DNA from: Pelobates cultripes
Taxonomy: Eukaryota; Chordata; Amphibia; Anura; Pelobatidae
Assembly: GCA_933207985.1 (NCBI GenBank)
Contig: OW240913.1
Location: forward strand, 270,162,865-270,226,864
Length of the DNA: 64,000 nucleotides
Direction of reading: 5' to 3'
The notes under the pieces were generated by a model. It was not told where the DNA came from and did not search any database. It saw only the letters and a program-made list of their open reading frames with translations. Every line of letters begins with the position of its first letter. Position 1 is the first letter of the stretch. Made by a program: the position numbers and the translations under genes. Below are positions 30,801 to 42,800 of the stretch, one piece after another.

Positions 30801-33800
30801 ACTGCTTGCCACTGGGCCTATCTTGAATTGTCTATGCACCTTTGTGTACTGTTGTGTTGATTTATTGTTCTGCAGTTCCCAAAAAATATAAAAGCGTGAC
30901 AGCATATAAAATCCACCTGTTATGCGAAATACACACAAGTGATACAGTAATTTTGGCTTCTCGCGTAAGCCTCAAAAATTGTATGAAAATTATGTTTTTG
31001 CACTATGTCACAACCTAAAAAAAAAATTTAAAAAAAAAAAAAAAAAAAAGGAGTTCAGGACAGACAGGCCAAAGTCCGAATCCGAGCGAGAAGCCACATC
31101 CACTTTGTAGTGTTTCACAAAGGTCTTAAGGGACGACTAATTTGCTGCTCTCTGCAGGAACTCCCGACTCTGCAGTCCATGGACCTTGTGGAATGAGCCC
31201 TGATGTCTTTGGGAACAGGTACATTCCTTGCTTTATAAGCCCTGGAAATAGCAGAAATTGTCCAGGAACGAAGAGTGGAGACTGAAGCGGCTTCACCTTT
31301 TCGAGGCCCCATGGGATAATAAACAATTGAGAAGATTTTCTCCAATCAGCAGAACGCTCAATATACATCAACAAACATCTCCGAAGGTCTAGCTTGTAAC
31401 ACCTTGCCTCTTCAGGGGTAGAAGGATGCTGAAAATAGGCAGGCAAGACAAATTCCTGATTGAGATGGAAAGATGTAACTTCCTTCGGAAGGAATTCAGG
31501 TCTCGGGCAGATAACAACCCTATCAACGAAGAAGGAAGTGTAAGGTTCCTCGGCAGATAAAGACCTGATGTCAGACATTCTCCTTGCTGAGACCAGAGCC
31601 AGTAACAATAGAGTCTTCTGTGAAAGGACTTGCGAATGTATTTTGCCAATAGGCTCAAAGGGAGGATCCGTTAGAGCCTGTAGCACCAGAGGCAAATTCC
31701 AAGGAGCCGCCAGTTGTCTGACGGGAGGTCCAATACGTAAAAAGGCTTTGAGAAAACGAACCACCATAGGATGAAGGGCCCATCGAATACCAGAAAGTGC
31801 AGAAATAGCTGAGCAGTGCACTTTACAGATTAATTCTTCCACGATGCAAAGGCTTCCCAGAGTTTATGGTAAGAAGAGGAAGTAGAGATTTTCCTGGAAC
31901 ATAAAAGGGTAGACACCACCTGGTCTGATAGGCAATCCCTAATGGAACAAGGCTTTTCAGAAGCAATGCCTGAAGTCTGAGCTTGTGAGGTTCCGGATGA
32001 ACTACAGGCCTTTGGGTCAGTAGATCCTCAGAAACTGGAATCTCCCAAGGTTCCCCCACCACCATCCTTTTCAGAAGTGGGAACCAAGGGGAAGGGGATT
32101 ACTGCAATCACTTTTCAACGTTCCCTGGAAATCTTCCTCAGAACAGCGTGAATGAGAGAAATGAGGGGAAAATGTAAGCAAGATGAAAAAAACATTTCAT
32201 TGACAGGGCATCTTGAGCCATTGCCTTTGGATGGAATCTCCTTGACACAAAGCAAGGAACTTGAGCATTCTGAGCAGTCGCCATGAGATCCACGTGGGGA
32301 AGACCCCACCTCTGGACCAATTGCTGAAACACCGATTTTGAAAGATGCCATTCTGTCGCCTCCACCTGGTGTCTGCTGAGGAAGTCTGCTAGAACATTCT
32401 CCTTTCTAGGAAGATTGACTGCATACAGGCCTTCCACATGAAGCTGTGCCCAGGTCATGACCGCCGTCACTTCTGTTGTCCACTCTCTATTTTATTCAGG
32501 CATCCTTGATCTGGTGTTGAAAGTAGAGGAGAGCCAGAAATGTCGCTCTCAGCTCCTGTATATTCAAAGGCAGGTTGTGAGTCCTTGGAGGCCATCTTGC
32601 TTGAAAGAATAATTTTCCCAGATGTGCTCCCCATCCGTATTGATTGGCATCTGCCGTGATGACTACCCAATCGATTTCCTTCAAAGGAAACCATCTGGAA
32701 ATGTTTTTCCCATCTAGCCACCAAAGGAAATCCTTTTCAGATCGAGAGGAATGTGGATCAGTCTCTCCCAGTCCTCTGAGCTGGTTTTGAAATTCCTCAG
32801 GAGATACTGATGAAGGGGATGAAGATTCCATTACGCCCATCTGACAAGGTCTATGGTTGAGGTCAATGTACCTAGGAGCTTCATAAATTCCCTCGCGGAA
32901 GTCTTTAGATTGAAGCTTTGAATACGATCCTGCAGGATCATATTCCTTTCGTGTGCAAGGGATACCATCGCAATAAGGGTATTGAAGTTCGCTCCCAAGA
33001 ACACCAGTTCCCTTGTAGGATCTAGTTGACTCTTCTCGTGGTTGATGAGCCACCCAAACTGCGAGAGAGTCTCGAGGACCAGATGTCTGTGTTGAAGCAT
33101 GATCTCGAAGTCTGGTGCCACTACTAAGATGGCGTTGAGGTTGTGACAAACTGCAACATCCTTCTTTCTCAGGAGAGCAATAATGGTGACCCGAATCTTC
33201 GAGAATGGCCTCAGGACTGTACTTATCCCAAAGGGTAGAGCCTGAAACTGGAAGTGATCCTTTTTTACACAGAATCTGAGAAGCTTCTGATGTCTGGTAG
33301 TGATAGGAACATGGAAATAGGCATCTTTTATATCTATCAAGATTAACCAGTTCCTGTGGTGGACCACTGGAATGATGGAACGGATGGATTCCATGCAAAA
33401 CTTTCTTACCCTCAAGGAGAGATTGAGCTGGTGTAGGGTCTAGGATAGGTCTCCATTTTCCTCCTGGTTTCTTGACCAAGAACAGAGAAGAATAAAATCC
33501 TTGGAACCTTTCTCTCAATGACCTGTTCCAGTAGCAGATTGTCTACATAAAGAGTCAAGATGTCTCTCTTTTCCCTGTTGCCAGGGAGCCTTGTTCTGAT
33601 GAATCTTGGTGGGGGGGAAGAGTCTTCAAACTCCAGACCATAACCTCCAGTGATTATCGAATTTTCCCAAGCATCCGGAATCACTCTCCAGGTCCTCTGG
33701 AAGAACGAAAGACATCCTCCGACATGAGGGACCTGGCATGAGCCACCTTCAGAACTGCTTGTTGGGACGAAAGGAAGAGTTTTGAGCCTTGGGTCTGGAA

Positions 33801-36800
33801 GATTTTAAGGTTTGACCACTCTTCCAATTGGAGAGCAGAGTGTATTCACTGCCAGGTCTATAGGTTATGCTATCTCTATAGCCACCTTGAACCCTGTACG
33901 GACGATGGTCATGTTGTGGTCTCTTTGGCCTGTCTTGTGGAAGCATGACTTGCTTGACCTCAGCAGCTTTTTTAATAGCTTCTTCAAGTGGTCTGCCAAA
34001 GAGCACCTCGCCCAAAAATGGTAGGGTACACAAATTATTTTTGGAGGAGAGGTCTGCTCCCCAGGATCTCAACCACAGCGCCCTTCTGGCAGTAACGGAG
34101 TGTGCCATGACTTTGGACAGAATTCTGATGAGATCTGTGGAAGATTCTAACAGCCAGTCACTGGCTAGTCTGATATTCTTCAAGGAGTCTGCCATTTGAG
34201 GTCTACTCACGCCTCTCTCCATATCTTCTTCCAAATCAAGGATCCATGAACGCAATGCTCATGACAAGGCAGAGATAGAAACAGCTGGATGACATCCCAG
34301 GCCTGCTGTCATGAAGATCTTAGAAAGATCTGCATCCCCCGTAAATGAAAAAAAAAATGTGCAGAATTAGAAGACGTCACAAGTTGGAACTGACAGACAG
34401 ATGTATGCCTAATAACTTTGTGATGTCATGAAAGAATTCAGTAACCCGGAAGGATGTTGTGGCCATACAGGCTGTATTGTAATTAACCTTGCACGGAAAT
34501 ATAAAGAATAAAAAAAAAAAAGAAAGATCTGCATCCGTTCTTTTATCCGTGGGTTCCTTCAGTGAAGCATTGCTATCAATAGGAAGCGTGGATCTTTTTG
34601 CAACCTTAATAATCAGGGCATCAATCTTTGGGACCGCCGTCCACATTTTTGAATCCTCCACCTTAATAGGGTACAACGTGGACAGTCTGCCCTGACTTGT
34701 AATCCCTTTTCCCGGATTATTCCACTCTGAGCGAATCAGCTCCTTAGGACCACTATAGTGCCAGGAAAACATACTCGTTTTCCTGGAACTATAGTGCCCC
34801 GAGGGTGCCCCCACCCTCAGGGACCCCCTCCCGCCTGGCTCTGGAAGGGGGAAAGGGGTAAAAACTTACCTTTTTCCAGCACTGGGCAGAGAGCTCTCCT
34901 CCTCCGATCCTCCTCTTCTCCTCCCCGTCGGCTGAATGCGCACGCGCGGCAATAGCTGCGCGCGCATTCAGCCGGTCACATAGGAAAGCATTCATAATGC
35001 TTTCCTATGGACGCTGGCGTGCTCTCACTGTGAAAATCACAGTGAGAAGCACGCAAGCGCCTCTAGTGGCTGTCAATGAGACAGCCACTAGTGGAAATAG
35101 GGGAAGGCTTAACCCATTCATAAACATGTTTATGAAAAAATGGGTTAACCCTAGCTGGACCTGGCACCCAGACCACTTCATTAAGCTGAAGTGGTCTGGG
35201 TGCCTAGAGTGGTCCTTTAATGGATCTGTGCACCGGGAAGGAAGGTCTTCTCTTGTTGAGGTCTCCGAAGTGCCCATCAGAAGCTGAAACCTCTTTGACC
35301 TCTTCTGGTAAATTCAAGGTTTTAACCGCCATGATCAGGTGCTCCATGGCCTTTAAGTCTAAGGACCAAGGTTGTTCCATGAACTCTTCCTCACTAGATG
35401 AGACAGGTTCAAATTTCAAGGAACCAGCGGTGTGTCTTGAAGTCCTCTTCAGATAAGTCGGAGTCCCAGCCAAAGCACTCACATCTGGGTCTTTTACTTC
35501 TATTGGATTCTGAAATCCCCTCCACCGCAGCTTGCTTAATCTAATAAGCTATGTCCTGGGGTGAAGAGGTAGAAGCTTGAGGAGACCTGCGATGTTCCGA
35601 CTCTCCTGCAACCATGGATAAGCACTTACGGCATAGCCTGCAGTTCTCCAAAGGCTTGCGCCACATCCAGGGCAGGCCGCTGGTTTATCTATTCTCTTAG
35701 ATGGAGATCTAGGGCCAGACTGGTCTAGAGGGCTGTAAAACACAGACGTCATAGGACTGTACCCTCCATGCACTCTTTTTTTATAGTAAGGAAAGAAGAA
35801 AAAATTTAAATGCTCACCTATGACCTATTGTAGATCTTGTCGACTTAGCAGATGGAGACGTGTACACGCAAACCAAGGGAGCCCGGTGCGAAAATTATCC
35901 GTGGCCCCCCCTCCCTATTCCCCCCGACAGACACACACACACATACATAGAGAGACACACACGCAGACACATACATACAGGCACACATATATACATACAG
36001 ACAGACACATACATGCAGACCAACACACAGACAAGCATACAGACACATACATACAAACAGACAGGCACACATACAGACACACACACACTTATCCAAGGAT
36101 AAATCTGACTGCCATTCTGGGGTCAAGAATGGATTTTTTCCCTAGCGCGTATCCGTCGGTTGGCTGCAAAACCACGGCTCCTCCATTTTGAATGAGGGCA
36201 AATATGCAGAAAATCTGGCCACGGCCATTCTGCGTGCGCGGGCGTCTTACCAGAGGGATGATCGTCTGATCGAGGTCTGGAGTCTCAATCCTGGCGTGTA
36301 CAGGCTCCAGATGCCAGGAGGACTACCCACCATGGCTCCGAGGGGTTCTCAACACCGCAGAGAATGGGCTACATGTGCCTGGGCTTCCTGTGGAGGGAGG
36401 CTGACCTCGACAAGGAGAAGATCATATAAAAAATGATCAGGTGAGCATAACAGATAAACCTTTTCCCTTATAAAACTGAACGGAAAGAAAAAAATAATAA
36501 TAACTGTCCTAGGGCTACGAGGACAGAAAAAAAGACTGAGGTGTGGTGGCTACTGGGGCCCTATTATACCAGGGGAAGGTATGCTTAATTGTTTAATTGT
36601 TTGTGTTTTCTGTCCTGTGGGTTAGGGGGAGGAGCTAAACCCATATGTTAAATGCTGCCATGATTAGCCAGGAAAATATTTTTAAAGACGCAGGAAGAGA
36701 GGGTGAATACTTATACAAACCATTTCATGAATTTCATTCACAGTCGGTTACATTACCTGTTGAAATGCTTCTTACACTGCGGGATAGTAGAGAGGCAGAG

Positions 36801-39800
36801 GGCTTCCTTGTTCCTATAAAGAGAACATAGATTGCACAATCACTCTTTCCATTTTACTGTACAAACATAACTGGAGTTATTTTTTTCAAGAGGATTGATC
36901 ATGGATGAAACATGTCTCCCAAGTGCCCTGATTTGTACTGAACAGTCCTGAATTAGAACACTAAAGCAAAATATCAAAACTTGAAACTTGTGTTTCCAGA
37001 AAATGTAAAGCTGTGTTGACTAATGCCCCAAATATATGTAGCTGGTTTATCTGTGGTTAGCTCTGCTGCAATTCTTACCCAGCTGGCACACCATCTCCTA
37101 TCGGCATGCGCTGAGATAGTCACACAGAATATTATTTAGTATGTAAAGCACATAAATGTACATACTAAAGTAGTATGTAAAAATACACAAAGACAAAACT
37201 GTAACCTAGCTTTAATATTTAGTACAAGGAGCTGTATTGTTTTTAGTGACCTAGTGTATCATCATTCTTATAACTGGGGACATTGGTGGATAAGGCATGT
37301 ACTGGAGTTCTTTGTCTCAAAAATTCAATATTCATATAAAACTATATTAAAGGACCCCTATAGGCACCCAGACCACTTCAGCTTAATGAGGTGGTCTGGG
37401 TGCCTGGTCCAGCTAGGTTTAACCCTTTTTTTTATAAACATAGCAGTTCCAGAGAAACTGCTATGTTTATAAATGGGTTAATCCAGCCTCTAGTGGCTGT
37501 CTCATTGACAGCCGCTAGAGGGCTTCTGTGCTTCTCACTGTGATTTTCACAGTGAGAAGACGCCAGCATCCATAGGAAAGCATTGTGAATGCTTTCCTAT
37601 GAGACTGGCTGAATGCGCGCACGGCTCCTGCCGCACATGCGCATTCAGCCGAAGAGGAGGAGAGCTCCCCGCCCGGCGCTGGAGAAAGAGGTAAGTTTAA
37701 CCCCTTCCTCTCCCCAGAGCCCGGCGGTAGGGGAACCCTGAGGGTGGGGGCACGAGTATGTTTTCCTGGCACTATAGTGGTCCTTTAAAATATTTGATGT
37801 AAAAATAACTGCTTGAATTTAGTTTAAAAATAGATAGGACATGGGATTTGTGGAAGTTGTGATTAATGTGGCTAAAGTCAGCCAGCCCCACAGAGAAAAG
37901 TTTAACGTTTGTTACACCAATCACAGCACTTTTTTTTTTTTTTTTTTTAAACAATGAAAATGAAGTGTTCAATAACTGACACATATCCTCACCAATCATA
38001 GGTAGAAAAGGGAACTTATAAGAGGCCCGGATGAACAGTGAACCACAGAAAATCTTAGATTTATAATAAATTGAATGGTGCCTCTTTCCAAATAGCTGTT
38101 TGAATGTGTATGTATATATATATACATATATATAAACAAAAAACAAGAACAGTGTTCCTTTAATATTTATCTCATATTTTTCTCTTTCTATCAGGAAACA
38201 TGGGAGAGATTGTGTTTAACTTTGCACAATATATAATAACAACAAAGTATTTAATCAGGAAAGGCACATTCATGTGCCTTTCCTGATATATATATTAATT
38301 ACTCCTGGTCAAAATATTCTATACTAATGCATACATAAAGGTTCATATACTAGCCAAACCCAAGAACGCTGCTTGGTGCACAATATAGTTGGCAATTCAC
38401 TAAATAACAAACGTTGGGTATATTTTACTTTTGTGAAAAAACTTATATCTACACCAGAGATATTTCTCACCTGTTGGAGAAGTATGTAAGGAAGAGGAAA
38501 CTTCAAAATCATAAACTTGAGTCTGTAATTCATCCACTCGTTGGAAGGCATCCAGTTTTAGGTTCCGTTCTTGCATTAACTGTGATTTTATCTGGACAAA
38601 CAATCAGAATGGTTTTAGAGAAATATCTCATGTCAATCTGATTTTCACAATAACATTGCACAGGAGGGTAGGAAAAGCAGGAAGAAGGCTCTTAAAGACA
38701 ATTTTGCCTATCCTAAAGCCTATATTTTACATTTCTGCATAAATATTAAAACCTGTATATCTTATAAAATGGTTTCATGTGTAATTTATAGAGAAGGCTA
38801 CATGTGTCAGACCAGAGTCTAACCTTATAGCAAATATGGACTGGGTGTTTAGTTAGGGCCTATCCCAAATTGAACCAAAATAGAAGATTTGAGAAGTATT
38901 CTCTAAATGCAAAACCGCAAGGAGACCAGATCTCAAACAATTACCACCACTAGTAATACAATTTATCTTGGTAGTACTAAATTTAAATTTAAATAAACAA
39001 AATAGTCTTTATTCGTATTTAAATGCACCACACAAAACATACATACCTGCCAATGATATACGGCAGGTTGCTTCCACACTGTCATTCTCTGAAGTTCTGC
39101 CTGTGCATAAAACTCAGAACGACAGGCGGATGCGTATTAGGGACTTTAATTATTGGCTTGGTGAATGGTGTCGGGAGCAAGGATTTGGCTTTATTTCTCA
39201 TGGTAGCTCTGTTTGGAATGGAGATAAGCTATACAAAAAAGATGGTTTGCATCTTTCTCAAAAGGGAACAAATGTTCTCAGTGAGCAGTTCAGAGGTTTT
39301 GCTAGGATGTATTTAAACTAGGAGGGTGGGGGGGGCAAAAGGGTGATAAAACATCAATCCAATTGTCCCCCAAAACAAGGACAGAAGGTGCCTGTAGCAA
39401 GTGTCTACAAATGCTCGCAGTTTAGGGAATAAGATCCATGAACTTGTGGCAATAATGGCAACTGATAGTGTAGATTTAGTCGCTGTTACTGAGACATGGT
39501 ATAATGAGAAAAATGTCTGGGACATAGCAATACCAGGGTACTCTTTATATAGGAAACACAGAGAAGTCAAGAAAGGGGGGGGGGCTGTATGTGAAGGATA
39601 GCATAAAATCTAGCCTAATAAAAGTTAGTGAGGTGAACATAGAGTCTGTTTGGGTTATGTTAGAATTTGGTAATCACACAGTAACTCGTGTAGGTGTGAT
39701 TTATAGGCCCCCAGGACAAATTGAAGAGTTAGATAATCTACTAGTTGAGTAAATAGCTAAAATGACAATGAAAGGGGAAGTTATCATCATGGGTAACTTT

Positions 39801-42800
39801 AATCTTCCTGATGTAAATTGGAAAACAAAAATAGCTGCTTGTGCCAGGAGCACACATATTCTAAACTCCCTACTGGGATTGTCTCTAAAACAAGTAGTTG
39901 AGGAGCCAACTCGTAAAGAGGCCATACTAGATTTAGTGTTAACAAATGGAGATTTGGTATCAGATATTACTGTAGGTGAAAGTTTAGAATCCAGTGATCA
40001 TCAGTCAGTGTGGTTTAATATAAGAACAGTGACTGAGTCACACCACACAAAAACAAAAGTTTTAGACTTTAGAAAAACAGACTTTTCTAAAATTAGAATA
40101 TGTGTAGAGGAGTCATTATCAGACTGGAGCAATTTAAATGGAGTCCAAGAGAAATGGGATTATTTAAAAGTTGCACTACTGAAGGCAACAGAAAATTGCA
40201 TTAGGCTTGCCAGTAAAAGCAAAAAATTCAAGAAACCACTGTGGTACTCTGCAGATGTGGCCAAAATAGTTAAAAACAAAATGTTAGCATTTAGTAATTA
40301 TAAAAAAAACAGCGTGAGGAAGACAAAATGATCTATAAGATTAGGCAGGAAGAGGCTAAGCAAGTTATAAGAGCGTCCAAATCACACACAGAAGAGAAAA
40401 TAGCACAGTCAGTAAAAAGGGGGACAAAACTTTTAAAAAAATATAAATGAGAAAAGAAAAGTAAAACAAGGATTAGTTAGATTAAAAATAAAAGAAGGAA
40501 GGTATGTAGAAGAGGATAAAGGTCTAGCTGACTCCCTCAATTAATATTTTTGTTCTGTATTTACAGATGAAAATAAAGGAAAGGGACCTCAGTTAAGAAA
40601 AAGGATAAATGAGTCATTTATTACACGTGAGTTTACAGAGGAAGAGGTTCAATTTCAACTGTCAAAAGTAAAGACAAATAAGTCAGTGGGACCTGATGGA
40701 ATATACCCAAAGCTATTAAAAGAGCTTAGTGGTGTACTAGCAAAACCATTAACAGATTTATTTAACCAATCATTGTTAACAGGAGTAGTCCCAGAAGATT
40801 GGGAGTTAGCAAATGTTGTGCCAATTCACAAGAAAGGTAATAGGGAGGAGTCGAGCAACTATAGGCCAGTAAGCCTTACTTCAGTAGTGGGGAAAGTGAT
40901 GGAAACCATGTTAAAGGATAGGATTGTTGAACATCTAAAACCACATGGATTTCAAGATCAGAGACAACATGGGTTTACTTCAGGGAGATCATGCCAAACT
41001 AATCTTATTGATTTTTTTGATTGGGTAACTAAAATTATAGATCAGGGTGGTGCAGTAGACACTGCTTACCTAGATTTCAGTAAGGCTTTTGACACTGTTG
41101 CACATAGAAGGCTTATCAATAAACTGCAATCTTTAAGTTTGGATTCCAATATTGTTGAATGGGTAAGACATTGGCTGAGTGACAGGCAACAGAGGGTTGT
41201 AGTCAATGGAATATATTCGAAGCTTGGACTTGTCACCAGTGGGGTACCTCAGGGATCTGTACTTGGACCCATTCTCAAGATATGTTACAGGGTTGATGTT
41301 CCAGGAGGGATAAGCCAAATGGCAAATGATTTAGGTAAACTAGAAAAATGGTCAGAATTGTGGCAACTGACATTGAACGTGGATAAGTGCAAGATAATGC
41401 ATCTTGGACATAAAAACCCAAGGGCAGAGTACAGAATATTTGATAGAGTCCTAACCTCAACATCTGAGGAAAGGGATTTAGGTGTGATTATTTCTGATGA
41501 CTTAAAGGTAGGCAGACAATGTAATAGAGCAGCAGGAAATGCTAGCAGAATGCTTGGTTGTATAGGGAGAGGTATTAGCAGTAGAAAGAGGGAAGTGCTC
41601 ATGCCATTGTACAGAACACTGGTGAGACCTCACTTGGAGTATTGTACACAGTACTGGAGACCGTATCTTCAGAAGGATATTGATACCTTAGAGAGGGTTC
41701 AGAGAAGGGCTACTAAAATGGTTCATGGATTGCGGGATAAAACTTACCAGGAAAGGTTAAAGGATCTTAACATGTATAGCTTGGAGGAAAGACGAGACAG
41801 GGGGGATATGATAGAAACATTTAAATATATAAAGGGAATCAACACAGTAAAGGAGGAGACTATATTTAAAAGAAGAAAAACTACCACAACAAGAGGACAT
41901 AGTCTTAAATTAGAGGGACAAAGGTTTAAAATAATATCAGGAAGTATTACTTTACTGAGAGGGTAGTGGATGTATGGAATAGCCTTCCAGCTGAAGTGGT
42001 AGAGGTTAACACAGTAAAGGAGTTTAAGCATGCGTGGGATAGGCATAAGGCTATCCTAACTATAAGATAAGACCAGGGACTAATGAAAGTATTTAGAAAA
42101 TTGGGCAGACTAGATGGGCCGAATGGTTCTTATCTGCCGTCACATTCTATGTTTCTATATATACCAAAAATAATTAATTAAAAGAAGCAAAAGAAGTAAA
42201 GAGCATGACTGTAAAGAAATGAAAAGAGAAAAAGAAAAGTAATAAACTTAAAAAAGGGTGTAAGTGAGTCGACAGGAACAATTAATAAACTCAAAGTGGC
42301 ATATATACGGTGATTATAATAACCCTTTCTTTTGTTACAATCTTATTCAAACAAAGTACAAATTGTATCCACTTACATCCCTGCTAAACCAGGTAATTAG
42401 GTAACTAAAGTAGAGTAAGGTAGCAATTCTCCATCTGAATAATATCAGTGTGTGTCAGAGTAAAAATATGATTTTAGATAAATTAGTTTCAACTACAGGG
42501 GGCTCCTCTATTCTAGGTAATTCACAGGGTGATTCTTGCAGTTAGATCTCTGTAAAAAAAATTAGACATTGAAGAGAGCTTGAGGATTTCAATAGAGTGG
42601 TAATAGTCAGAGGTACCAGAGGACAACAAATTGTATATGTTGTGCAGTATAATCCAAGTCAGTGTGAAGCCTAGAAAAAAAGCATTCACACAATAACTGG
42701 AATGCTAACACATAGAGTGAGCCACAATCAGAGTACCATAGAAGTTCTCAAGAACTTAGAATAACATTTAAATTATGCCAGGTATCTGAGGCAGTTTTCT

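Larger units (their letters stand above)
22065..31046 (+). mobile_element. Full-length L1/Tx1-type LINE
   Basis: Flanked by GGAGTTCAGGAC (with a possible leading AAA) at 22050-22064 and 31047-31061; the empty site survives at about 20145-20165. The insertion point ATT|AAAGG fits L1-type endonuclease preference. It starts GGAGGCGGAGCCTGG (GC-rich 5' UTR), then ORF1 (22218-23213), a ~2.1-2.6 kb C-rich inter-ORF region, ORF2 (25801-29628), and a GC-rich 3' UTR with AATAAAG at 30665. About 330 further bases follow before the terminal poly-A. Both ORFs are open, so the copy is young. Confidence 0.93.
21666..36682 (-). mobile_element. DIRS-like tyrosine-recombinase retrotransposon, interrupted
   Basis: Terminal inverted repeats: left about 21690-21845, right about 36530-36682 (shared GGTATGCTTAATTGTTTAAT and TATGTTAAATGCTGCCATGA). 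A further complementary block at 21850-21985 resembles the internal complementary region typical of DIRS elements. In minus order the element carries gag-like, RT/RNase H and tyrosine-recombinase regions. It lies in an intron of the coiled-coil gene, in the same orientation. It is split by an L1-like LINE (22065-31046), a 183-bp retrocopy (34338-34520) and a T2-like MITE (34744-35220). Without these it is about 5.4 kb, the usual DIRS size. Frames are broken and catalytic residues lost, so it is dead. Confidence 0.85.
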
